Shown: in pieces, positions 28,550 to 37,743 of the stretch
Layout: each line of letters begins with the position of its first letter
How positions within the stretch are numbered: position 1 is the first letter of the stretch
Origin: JAQVSH01 sp964451605
GTDB taxonomy: Bacteria; Bacteroidota; Bacteroidia; Bacteroidales; UBA4181
Assembly: GCA_964451605.1 (NCBI GenBank)
Contig: CAYVJA010000002.1
Span: forward strand, 1-64,000
Length of the DNA: 64,000 bases
Reading direction: 5' to 3'
Made by a program: the position numbers and the translations under genes
The notes under the pieces: model-generated
Told to the model about the DNA's origin: nothing
Seen by the model: the letters and a program-made list of their open reading frames with translations, nothing else
The model's database searches: none

Positions 28550-29158
28550 ATGCAGAAAAATAGCTCTATGAGGATATTGGGTGGCCTGTTATTTCTCTTT
28601 TTTGCGATGATTGCGGCAACTGCTCAGGTGCCGCAATCAAATCCCCGACAGATGGTTGCCTACCGCCTTTTGCCCAACGGGGATACCCTCTACCTTTCGA
28701 CCATACCCCAGGTTACAATTTTGGCTCCGCCCCGGTTTCGAAACCGTGCTCAGGCCCGCAGATATACCCGTTTAGAGTACAATGTGCGGAAAGTTTACCC
28801 CTACGTAGTGCTGATCAGGCAGAAATTCAAGGCGCTCAATCAACACTATCTCTCGCTAAAAACCGACAAGGAGCGCAAAGAGTATGCCCGTAAAGTGGAA
28901 GACGAAATCAGAAGTGAGTTTGAGGGCGAACTCAAACGGCTCACCATCACACAGGGGCGCATTCTCATTAAATTGATAGACCGCGAAACCGGTATCACCT
29001 CCTATGCGTTACTGCAGGAGTTTCGCGGCAAACTCTCGGCTTTTTTCTGGCAGACACTGGCCCGGATTTTCGGACTTAATCTGAAGGATGCCTACGACGG
29101 GACAGGCGAAGATCAGGTAATAGAGGAGATTATACTTCGGATTGAATCCGGGCATTAA
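28550..29158 (+). CDS. DUF4294 domain protein, secreted
   Basis: About 202 aa with a hydrophobic signal segment (RILGGLLFLFFAMIAATAQ), so probably periplasmic. The core (RRYTRLEYNVRKVYPYVVLI, then ITQGRILIKLIDRETGITSY and GLNLKDAYDG) matches DUF4294, a Bacteroidota family with no established function. I start at ATG 28550 because the longer frame begins with a TTG at 28535. The 3' end overlaps the convergent Gfo/Idh-like gene by 29 bp. Confidence 0.87.
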   Translation: MQKNSSMRILGGLLFLFFAMIAATAQVPQSNPRQMVAYRLLPNGDTLYLSTIPQVTILAPPRFRNRAQARRYTRLEYNVRKVYPYVVLIRQKFKALNQHYLSLKTDKERKEYARKVEDEIRSEFEGELKRLTITQGRILIKLIDRETGITSYALLQEFRGKLSAFFWQTLARIFGLNLKDAYDGTGEDQVIEEIILRIESGH

Positions 29159-30047
29159 CCTTCAGCCAGGGGGCGGCTTTCTTTAACAGCGCATGCGCCA
29201 GGAAAAACATCAGAATATCCCTGTCTATCAATTCACTTTCGTGGTGAGCTATGTCGGCGGCAAAGGCCTCCAGTTGCTTTCGGGCTAAGAGCGTTTCGTT
29301 TACTTCGGGGGTTTCCGTAACCTGACCGCAGGTAACGGTTCCACTCCCGAAATCGGCCACAATCGTCTCGCCCGGCTGTTGCACGGTAACGGTCTGTTGG
29401 GGCGAGCCGCAGTTAAACGCATAAAGTATCCGGATTTCTGAACCGTTGTCGATTTTTAGCCGACACTCCAAGCCACTTCCTCCCTTGCAGCCTCCCGGAA
29501 CCGAAGTTTCGGCCTTGCATACCATCCCCCCGGAAAGCGAAAGCAGAAGGGAAAGGTCGGCCGTAAGCAGGTTAATCAGTGTTGCTCCTGCAGCATCGCC
29601 GGGGGTACTGCACAAAGTGTGATGCATCTCTACGAAGAAAGGGCTGGTTTTTCTGCACGCCAGAAGTGCGGCAACCGGGTGGTGAACCATACTGCCTCCA
29701 AACCGCACCAATACCTGCGACTCTTCCGAAATTTTCAGCAAACGGCTCATCTCCTCTTCCGTAAGCGCCGAAGGATTGCAGATGAAGAGATGCAGGAAGT
29801 GGGTAAGTGCCTCCCGGGCAAGCGAGAAGCAATTTTGGGACGAGTCGTCAAGGATTACTGCCTCCGAGAAACGGAAAAGGGCGGTTGGATCTTTGAAGGC
29901 GATGGTTCGGCAAGATTTGGCAGCCAGCTGACTCTTTTGCGGGTCGGTGTCGAACAGTCCTGCCATATCGTACAATGGCTGCCGTGCGAAGAGCGCCGGG
30001 AGCGTGTTCGACCAGCTGTGTAATCCGACAATCCCGAATGCAACCAT
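29130..30047 (-). CDS. Gfo/Idh/MocA-like oxidoreductase, divergent
   Basis: About 305 aa. The N-terminus FGIVGLHSWSNTLPAL and AGLFDTDPQKSQLAA looks like a Rossmann beta-alpha-beta NAD(P)-binding unit of the Gfo/Idh family. A middle stretch with ILDDSSQNCFSLAREALTH and HLFICNPSALTEEEM matches its usual layout. The catalytic EKP lysine motif is not evident (CNPSAL at that place), so activity is doubtful. I start at ATG 30047 because a TATTTTTG box at 30072-30079 lies between it and the earlier ATG. Function unknown. Confidence 0.7.
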   Translation of the reverse strand: MVAFGIVGLHSWSNTLPALFARQPLYDMAGLFDTDPQKSQLAAKSCRTIAFKDPTALFRFSEAVILDDSSQNCFSLAREALTHFLHLFICNPSALTEEEMSRLLKISEESQVLVRFGGSMVHHPVAALLACRKTSPFFVEMHHTLCSTPGDAAGATLINLLTADLSLLLSLSGGMVCKAETSVPGGCKGGSGLECRLKIDNGSEIRILYAFNCGSPQQTVTVQQPGETIVADFGSGTVTCGQVTETPEVNETLLARKQLEAFAADIAHHESELIDRDILMFFLAHALLKKAAPWLKVNARIQSEV

Positions 30048-30071
30048 GCAATGTTTGGTTTTGAAACGTTC

Positions 30072-30079
30072 CAAAAATA
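30072..30079 (-). promoter_or_regulatory. -7 box of the Gfo/Idh-like gene
   Basis: TATTTTTG on the minus strand, a TAnnTTTG match, 25 bp upstream of the chosen ATG. No TTG at the -33 spacing. Confidence 0.35.
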
Positions 30080-30161
30080 GGCAGAAAGCGCCTATTCCCT
30101 GCATATTCGGGCTACTATTTATTAACTATTGCCTGTTCAAAACGGTTCTCCGAACTGTTTG

Positions 30162-30169
30162 CTATCTTT
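30162..30169 (+). promoter_or_regulatory. -7 box of pcm
   Basis: TATCTTTG, a perfect TAnnTTTG match, ending 19 bp before the pcm ATG. The -33 element is not clear. Confidence 0.5.
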
Positions 30170-30188
30170 GTAGACCGAAGCATCTATA

Positions 30189-30869
30189 ATGGACGACCCG
30201 ATTTTATTCCAGGGACAGCGCAAGCGTCTGATCGGGGACCTCCGGCAGAAAGGCATATCCGACGAACGGGTACTTTCGGCCATGGAGAGGGTTCCCCGCC
30301 ACTATTTTATGGACAAAGGGCTTGTGCATCTGGCCTACCGCGATCAACCCTACCCCATCGGTGAGGGCCAGACCATTTCTCAGCCCTATACTGTTGCTAT
30401 GCAGACACTTCTGCTCGATGTACAACCCCGTCAAAGGGTGCTTGAGATTGGTACAGGTTCGGGTTATCAGGCTGCCATCCTCGCCGAACTGGGAGCCATT
30501 GTTTTTTCGGTGGAGCGCCACTATCCCCTCTTTCAAGAGGCTCGCCGACGTCTTTCGGGTATGCATTATGCATTGAACCTTTTTCATGGCGACGGATTTG
30601 CCGGCCTCCCTTCGTATGCCCCCTTCGACCGGATTTTGGTGACCTGCGGAGTAGAGGCGGTGCCGGAAGCCCTGGCCGCCCAGCTGGCGTGTGGCGGGAA
30701 GATGGTGATACCGCTCGGGCCTTCCGATTATCAGGTCATGACACTGTTCTCGAAAACATCCGAAAACCAATATGTTAAATCAGAGCACGGATTCTACTCT
30801 TTCGTACCCATGCTCCAGGGGCGTATTATGCCCCGCAGACCCCGAACCTCTACCAACGATTTTCTATGA
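30189..30869 (+). CDS. pcm: Protein-L-isoaspartate O-methyltransferase
   Basis: Repairs isomerised aspartyl residues in aged proteins. 226 aa. The substrate segment GEGQTISQPYTVAMQTLLLD and SAM motif I VLEIGTGSGYQAAILAEL are both typical. The post-I acidic residue (VFSVE) and DGFAGLPSYAPFDRILVT follow. The 3' end overlaps the metallo-hydrolase start by 4 bp (ATGA), so the two form an operon. Confidence 0.96.
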   Translation: MDDPILFQGQRKRLIGDLRQKGISDERVLSAMERVPRHYFMDKGLVHLAYRDQPYPIGEGQTISQPYTVAMQTLLLDVQPRQRVLEIGTGSGYQAAILAELGAIVFSVERHYPLFQEARRRLSGMHYALNLFHGDGFAGLPSYAPFDRILVTCGVEAVPEALAAQLACGGKMVIPLGPSDYQVMTLFSKTSENQYVKSEHGFYSFVPMLQGRIMPRRPRTSTNDFL

Positions 30870-31519
30870 TTACCATCAAAAAATTCTCTTTCAGTCCCTT
30901 TGAGGAGGCCACCTTTGTGCTTTCAGACAAAACCGGTGCATGCATCATTGTGGATGCCGGCTGCTACACACGTGAGGAGCGTGAGGCATTGAAACAGTAT
31001 ATCGAGGGGGCGCAGCTGAAACCTGTTCTGCTTCTCAACACGCACGGTCATGTCGACCACCTGTTGGGCAGCCGTTTTGTGACAGATACCTGGAGTGTGC
31101 CGTTTGCCATGCACAAAGCCGACAGCTACCTGCTCGACAATGCGGTGGCACAAGGGAAGATGTTCGGCCTCAGAACCGAAACACCCCCGGAGGTCGATCG
31201 CTGGGTAGAGGAGGGCGAAGAGATCTGTTTTGGCGATAGTCGGTTATCGGTTCTCCATGTGCCGGGCCATTCGCCCGGAAGCCTGCTCTTCTACTGCAGC
31301 CAACAATCTTTCCTGATTGCCGGCGATGTCTTGTTTGCCGGAAGTATTGGCCGAACCGACCTCCCCGGAGGCGACTATGATACCCTGATCGATGGCATCT
31401 ATGCCAAAGTGTTGGTGTTGCCACCCGAGACCACCATCTATCCCGGACACGGACCCAAAACCACCATCGGACAGGAACTGGCCGGAAACCCCTTTCTGCT
31501 CAGGCTGGGAAGGGTTTAG
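30866..31519 (+). CDS. MBL-fold metallo-hydrolase (glyoxalase II-like)
   Basis: 217 aa metallo-beta-lactamase fold. The zinc motif THGHVDH (HxHxDH) is near residue 58. HVPGHSPGSLLFY gives the next histidine, and GDVLFAGSIGRTDLPGGDY and IYPGHGPKTTIGQELAGNPF complete the glyoxalase II-like set. It probably hydrolyses a thioester or related small molecule in the cytoplasm. The exact substrate cannot be told. Coupled to pcm. Confidence 0.93.
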   Translation: MITIKKFSFSPFEEATFVLSDKTGACIIVDAGCYTREEREALKQYIEGAQLKPVLLLNTHGHVDHLLGSRFVTDTWSVPFAMHKADSYLLDNAVAQGKMFGLRTETPPEVDRWVEEGEEICFGDSRLSVLHVPGHSPGSLLFYCSQQSFLIAGDVLFAGSIGRTDLPGGDYDTLIDGIYAKVLVLPPETTIYPGHGPKTTIGQELAGNPFLLRLGRV

Positions 31520-31627
31520 CCGCTGGGAATCACCCCTGAATGTTATGAAACATATCTTTTATCCCCATCCATATCTGCGATAGTTGTAATTTCGCACCCT
31601 CAATCCGGATCAATTCTTTCTTCTATT

Positions 31628-34472
31628 ATGGCCTCAGCACAATTTGCTTCGCGTCACATCGGTCCCAACGGTTCCGAGCTTTCTCACATGCTTCAAACCA
31701 TCGGCGTTGGCTCGCTCGATGAGCTGATAGAGAGGGCACTGCCCTCTACTATCCGATTGTCGCGCCCTCCTGCCGTGGGTGAGGCCATGAGTGAGTACGC
31801 CTGCCTGCAATGGCTGCGCCAGCTTTCCGAAAAGAACCGCCTATTTTGTACCTACATCGGAATGGGTTACTACAATACCGTTACCCCCTCGGTGATTGTG
31901 CGCAATATTCTGGAGAACCCCTCCTGGTACACCTCATACACTCCCTATCAGGCTGAGGTTTCGCAGGGCAGGCTGGAGGCGCTCCTCAATTTCCAGACCA
32001 TGGTGTCGGATCTTACCGCGCTGGAGGTGGCCAATGCCTCTCTGCTCGATGAGGCCCAGGCGGCTGCAGAGGCCATGCTGATGATGTTTCATGCCCGTTC
32101 GCGCGAGTTGGTTAAACGGGGTGATTCGGTGCTTTTTGTCGATGAACAGCTTTTTCCTCAAACCCTCGATGTGTTGATGACACGTGCCACACCCGCGGGC
32201 ATTGAGCTCAGAATAGGAAACTATGCCGATTTTGAATCGGATAACGATATTTTTGGAGCCATCGTGCAGTATCCCAATGCCGAAGGGGCCATCTCCGACT
32301 ATGCCGGGTTTGCTTCGAAACTGCATGCAAACGGCCAACTGTTGGCTGTGGCCACCGATTTGCTGGCGCTGACCCTTCTTACGCCTCCGGGTGAGTGGGG
32401 CGCCGACATCGCCTTTGGCAACTGCCAGCGGTTTGGCCTTCCCATGGCTTACGGCGGGCCGCACGCCGCCTTCTTTGCCTGTCGCGAAGCCTTTAAGCGC
32501 GATATGCCCGGCCGAATCATCGGTATATCCGTTGATGCCCGTGGCCAAAAGGCCCTTCGTATGGCGTTACAGACCCGCGAACAGCACATCAAACGCGAAA
32601 AGGCCACCTCGAATATCTGCACCTCTCAGGCGCTGCTTGCCATTATGGCAGGGATGTATGCGGTGTATCACGGAGCCGAGGGGCTTACTGCCATTGCAAG
32701 TTCAGTTCACAGTGCCACATGCAGGTTAGCCGCTGCGCTCCGGAGTCTGGGGTGCAGAGTGGGCCCCGAGGCCTGCTTCGATACGCTCAGGATTGCCCTT
32801 CCGGCTTCCGTTACCCAGGAAGCCCTTCGCACGGAAGCCCTTGCCCGGGGTATCAATTTCCGCTACTTTGTGTCGGGCCACATCGGCATCAGCCTTGACG
32901 AAACCGTCGGCGACCGGGAACTGGCCGAAATCATTGCCCTTTTCGAATCGGTTCTGGGAAAAAAGGCTGCCCCGGAAACCACTTCCGCTGCACCGGCCGG
33001 GTGGCCGCCCCATCTGGTACGAACTTCATCTTTCCTTACACACAGCGTTTTCCGAGAAAACCGGTCGGAAACGGTGATGATGCGCTATATCAAGAAGCTG
33101 GAGCGGAAGGATATTTCGCTTACCCATTCCATGATTCCGTTGGGCTCGTGTACCATGAAACTAAACGCGGCATCGGAGATGCTTCCCATCACCTGGCCCG
33201 GATTTGCCGGCCTTCATCCCTTTGTGCCTGCCGATCAGGCAGAAGGGTATCGGATGCTGATTACCGAGCTGGAAAAGAGCCTGGCGCTGTTAACCGGTTT
33301 CGATGCTGTCTCGCTGCAGCCTAACTCGGGCGCGGCCGGCGAATATACCGGTCTGTTGGTAATCCGCGAATACCTTGAGCGGAGAGGAGAGGGGGCAAGA
33401 AACATTGCGCTGATTCCCTCTTCGGCACACGGAACCAATCCGGCCAGTGCCGTGATGGCCGGTATGAAAACCGTTACCGTTCCCTGCACGGAGCGGGGCG
33501 ATATCGATGTGGAGGCACTGAAGTCGCTTGCCGAACAGTATGCCCCGCAACTTGCTGTTTTTATGATTACCTACCCATCGACCCATNNNNNNNNNNCGGA
33601 TCAGGGAGATGATCTCGATTGTTCACCAAAACGGCGGGTTGGTCTATATGGACGGAGCCAATATGAATGCCCAGACCGGGTTAACCAGTCCGGGCTTTCT
33701 GGGAGCCGATGTCTGTCATCTCAATTTGCATAAGACCTTTGCCAGCCCCCATGGCGGCGGCGGACCGGGAGTAGGCCCTATTTGCGTTACCTCCCGGCTG
33801 GCTCCCTACCTGCCCACCCACTGTGAGGTGGCTACCGGGGGCAGCGAGGGAATTACCGCTGTGTCGGCAGCGCCTTATGGAAGCGCAGGAATTCTCTCAA
33901 TTGCCCTTGCCTACATAAAAATGATGGGCCAGGAGGGGCTTGCCGAGGCTACCCGGTATGCCATTCTGAATGCCAACTATCTGGCTGCGCGTCTGAAAGA
34001 TAAATACAACCTGCTCTACACCAACACTGAGGGTTTTGTGGCCCATGAGATGATTCTCGATTGCCGCCCCCTAAAGAGCAGCTCCGGTGTCACCGAGGGC
34101 GACATTGCCAAACGCCTTATGGATTATGGTTTTCATGCTCCCACCCTTTCGTTCCCGGTTCACGGTACCCTGATGGTCGAACCCACCGAGAGCGAATCGC
34201 TTGCCGAACTGGATCGCTTTGCTGAGGCACTGATTTCGATCCATGCCGAGATAGAAGAGGTGGCCGGTGGCGTTCAACCTGCCGACGACAATGTGCTCAA
34301 AAATGCCCCGCATTGCGAGGCCGAAGTGGTTTCGGACGGCTGGAGTCACCCCTACGGCCGTGAAAAAGCGGCCTATCCGCTTGCCTGGATTCGCGAAAAC
34401 AAATTCTGGCCGGGATCGGCCCGGGTCGATGACGCCACCGGTGACAGAAACCTGATCTGTACCTGCAAGTAG
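31628..34472 (+). CDS. gcvP: Glycine dehydrogenase (decarboxylating), P protein, with an internal N gap
   Basis: PLP-dependent P protein of the glycine cleavage system, single-chain form (about 950 aa). The N-terminal half begins with SRHIGPNGSELSHMLQTIG and contains TYIGMGYYNTVTPSVI. The C-terminal half contains the PLP-lysine motif HLNLHKTFASPHGGGGPG. Ten N at 33587-33596 fall between TYPSTH and RIREMISIVHQ. In relatives four to six residues (G-V-F/Y-E and similar) lie there, so about 12-18 nt are missing and the apparent frameshift is a gap-length artefact. H, T and L proteins are not in the window. Confidence 0.95.
33587..33596. other. Assembly gap (10 N) inside gcvP
   Basis: Placeholder gap. 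The flanking frames differ, which matches an actual missing length of about 12-18 nt judged from the conserved protein. Confidence 0.98.
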
Positions 34473-34477
34473 TTTCC

Positions 34478-36396
34478 CTATTTTTTGTTCAGTCTTCCTG
34501 TAAACCGGCTTTTTCCATCCACAAAAACCTCAAGCACGATTCGGCCTGAAGGCAGATTCGAAAGATTATAACGGTAGGTTCCACTTTTTCGATTTAGGTA
34601 TTCGTGCTTTTCCCAGATTTTTCCGTCGACAGTGATTTGAACCATCATATTACCTGTTTTGTTTCCCACCATACTTAATTCGGTGCTTTCTGTTACCAGC
34701 CTGGGATAGAGCGAAAAGGCATATTTTGCCTGCGTAGTGTCGGCCATAAAAGCTTCAGAGGCTCTGAAGGCAAGTTTCTCTCCGTTTCCGCAATCACTTT
34801 CGAAAGCGTGAATCAGGTTGCCCTGCAAATCAAACAGCCTCAGATACCCGTCGCCGTTCTGTGGTTCGGCCCAGAATTCAAGGCCATCGCCGGCTGTATC
34901 GGTGAGACAAAGTTCGTAGAGTCCCTCTTTGAGAGTAAGGGTATCGGTAAACAGACGAACGGCTTCCGATGGCTTTGGTTTCATTCTGAATAGTGTGTCG
35001 GAATTCTCCCCGACCAATGTCACCAGGTTGTCCTTGGGCTGCATATTGGTCAAAAACTGCAGAATCATCTGAGTGGGTAAAACCTCGGGAGAGAAAAAGT
35101 CGGTGGTCAGTTCATTGTCACCCGCCCAGGCATCGGCTTTCCCATTCGGATTCGTCAGCGTAACGGTAAAACTGTTTTTCCCCTCCTTCATCTCTATTTT
35201 GCCCGGAAGAACAATTTCGGCCTTCTGATTAAACTTCAGGTCGCCTTTCCAGTGGTATACCTGCTTCTCAAAGCCATCGGTTCCGTATGTAATTGTCACT
35301 TTCTTCAGGGTTTCCGAACCCAGGTTCCGGATGGAAAAGTGCGGATTAAAACCGGCAGGATTTAGCCTGGAGAAACGCTGTTCACTATTGGGGACTACTA
35401 TTTTTTCGACCGCCACATCTGTCTTGTTCAAGGGCTGGGAATAGTGAAAGAGATAGGCCGATATATTTTCCACCGCCTGAATGTTTCCTGTTGCGGTATA
35501 GGGTTCCATTTCAAGGCTCAGGCAGTGTTGACCCGGTTTTACAAACAGATCAATCACATCGGGCTCCTGCAAATCGCCCGGGCACCAGTAGGCCCGGTCG
35601 TAAAGCCAGGTTCCCCCCTGCGGATAGAGTGGATTGTCGCCGCAATCTTTCCACATGTCGCGGTGATCGACCAGTTGGTTGTCGAGTTTCAGGTCGCGCC
35701 AGCGGGAGCAAAATTCGCTGCAACCCTTTGGCCTGTCCATTCCGTGTCCGGTATGCTGAATACGCACCCGGTTGATGGCTGTCCCTTTGGCCGATTGATA
35801 ATCTATGTGCAACAGGTGCTNNNNNNNNNNTCGATCTTCTCCTGCGGGTTGCCATATTTGTATCCCTTATTCCATAAAGGCGTAATTCCCAAAGGGTTCA
35901 ATACCGGTGGGCCAAGCGTAACTTCAAAATCGATGGTGAGCGCCCAGCCCACGGTGGTTGCTTCGTAGCCCGAATGAATGTATTCAATCTCTACACTATC
36001 GCGCAGGAATGGGGCAAAGTCAGTTACGTCTACCTGCCACTCCCAGCTCCACCCCTTGTTGTATATACTGCCGTAGGGAGTGAGCATCCGTCCGATTTCG
36101 TAATCGATTTTCGGGCCCTTTACTCCAGCCTGCCTGCGGATAAATATCTGGTCGAGGTAATCCCAGTGGGCCGTAGGCAAACTGTCGGGACTTCCCAGAG
36201 TAACGTGCATCACTACTTTGCGGACAGGTACTGTTTTGGAAGGGAAGACACCCCATTCTGCAAAAGGTTTGGCGCCGGAGGCAGGGTTACACACTATGGT
36301 TGTGCGATTATGGGTTATCACGTGTCGGGTCTGCGGTTTTTGCGCAAAACCGGAAGTAAGGGTTCCGACAAAAAAAAGAAACAGCAAATATTTCAT
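34478..36396 (-). CDS. Peptide-N-glycosidase F-like amidase, secreted, with an internal N gap
   Basis: Would cleave N-glycans from asparagine of glycoproteins. A signal peptide (MKYLLFLFFVGTLTSGFAQ) precedes the PNGase F N-terminal domain (HWDYLDQIFI; EIGRMLTPYG; WQVDVTDFAPFL). The second domain carries GHGMDRPKGCSEFCSRW and DRAYWCPGDLQEPDVIDLFV, matching the catalytic-glutamate region (GCAEWC) and the DRAGWCPG region of PNGase F. The aspartate corresponding to D60 (WD) and the glutamate corresponding to E206 are present; E118 is not obviously conserved. About 300 extra C-terminal residues form beta-rich domains. Ten N at 35821-35830 break the frame only through placeholder length. Last gene of the GH110-GH29 operon. 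Confidence 0.87.
35821..35830. other. Assembly gap (10 N) inside the PNGase F-like gene
   Basis: Placeholder gap between NPQEKI and HLLHIDYQSAKG. The two sides are in different frames with no other sign of damage. Confidence 0.98.
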
Positions 36397-36414
36397 GGGT
36401 AACTTCTTTAACGT

Positions 36415-37743
36415 TTAGTTGAGTCCGCCATGTCCCCTGTAGAGATTGAGCGGTTTGTCGAGCTGCATCTTTAACACGGTGACATACTTGTCTAACACCG
36501 ACTCGGGAACGTTGATGTAAACCAGTCCGGGAACCGGGCTCCATGATATTTTTCCCACAATTTTATGATTCAGTCTGGCGCCATTGCCCACCACGGTAAT
36601 CTCTTTGATGGGGTTAATCAGCCCTTTCAGCATCACATTCCCGCTGGTTTTGCCATGGAGGAACAGATAGAGAATAGTTGAATCTTTCGATAAGGTGGTG
36701 GGTCCGTAGAAGTGGCCCTGTGGCAAACCCGGCAAGGTGTTAAAGATGGCCTCTCCGTGTTTTTTATTCCAGGCGCCCAGCTCTTTCAATATATGTACCT
36801 GTTCGTCGGGGATAGTGCCGTCGGCCCTGGGGCCCATGTCGAGCAGGAGATTACCGCCGTTCGAAACGGCATCCACAAAAATGGTAATCACTTCGTAAGG
36901 TGTTTTCCAGTTGTTGTCGTTGTGAAAACCCCAGTTGTCGTTGGTGGTCATGCACAACTCCCACCAGTTGTAAACCGGACGCGAAACCGGGAAGTTTTGC
37001 TCCGGGGTCTCATAATCGCCATACCCTTGCAAACGCCCGTTGATGATGGCATTGGGGTTTCTTTTCAGGATCATGCCCCTGACTTTTTCCGATTCCCATC
37101 GTTCGGCACTGTGTTCCCAGTCGCCATCGAACCACCACAAATCAGGATTCAACTGCTGAAGAATTTCGGCAATCTGTCCCTGGTAAAATTGACGGAAGCG
37201 GTTCCAGCGAGCCCAATCGTTCTCCACACTATATCGGGCGCTGTCTTTCAAAAATCCGGGATAATCGGGGTGTCCCCAGTCGATAAGCGAAAAATAGGCG
37301 CCACATTTGATATCCCGCTTGCGCAACTCTTCGAAAAAGGGAGTAATCACATCGCGCTTGGCTGGCGTGGCTTTCACACTGCTCAGATCGTTCATTTTGG
37401 TGTTGTACATGGCCACCCCGTCGTGATGTTTGGTGGTAATAACCGCATAGCGGGCCCCGCTCTCCTTAATCAGATCGGACCACGCGGCAGGGTCATAATT
37501 TTTCATTGTGAATCCTTGCAACTGCTTCATGTAATCGGGATAACTGATCTTCTTGTTGTAGAAACTCCACGATTCGTCCACGCCATCCACCGCATAAATG
37601 CCTGTATGAATAAAAATTCCGAGTTTGGCATCGGCAAACCATTGCATTTTTCCGGCAATCTCCTTTGCGCTGATTTTCTGCTGGGCAAAACTTCCGCTAT
37701 AGCCCAGCATCAGGATAAAACATGCAAGAATTAGTCTCTTCAT
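36415..37743 (-). CDS. GH29 alpha-L-fucosidase, secreted
   Basis: Retaining exo-fucosidase, 442 aa, with a signal peptide ending near SGSFAQ. GH29 hallmarks are WFADAKLGIFIHTGIYAVDG, RYAVITTKHHDGVAMYNT, and the nucleophile region LWWFDGDWE. SNGGNLLLDMGPRADGTIPDEQ follows near residue 295. The start overlaps the GH110 stop by 4 bp, and the PNGase gene begins 18 bp downstream. The three secreted enzymes are therefore coexpressed, probably on fucosylated host-type glycoproteins. Confidence 0.95.
   Translation of the reverse strand: MKRLILACFILMLGYSGSFAQQKISAKEIAGKMQWFADAKLGIFIHTGIYAVDGVDESWSFYNKKISYPDYMKQLQGFTMKNYDPAAWSDLIKESGARYAVITTKHHDGVAMYNTKMNDLSSVKATPAKRDVITPFFEELRKRDIKCGAYFSLIDWGHPDYPGFLKDSARYSVENDWARWNRFRQFYQGQIAEILQQLNPDLWWFDGDWEHSAERWESEKVRGMILKRNPNAIINGRLQGYGDYETPEQNFPVSRPVYNWWELCMTTNDNWGFHNDNNWKTPYEVITIFVDAVSNGGNLLLDMGPRADGTIPDEQVHILKELGAWNKKHGEAIFNTLPGLPQGHFYGPTTLSKDSTILYLFLHGKTSGNVMLKGLINPIKEITVVGNGARLNHKIVGKISWSPVPGLVYINVPESVLDKYVTVLKMQLDKPLNLYRGHGGLN

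Noticed and set aside
36712..37734. 340-codon plus-strand open frame opposite the GH29 fucosidase
   Set aside because: The fucosidase on the minus strand has all catalytic motifs; the plus-strand product resembles nothing.
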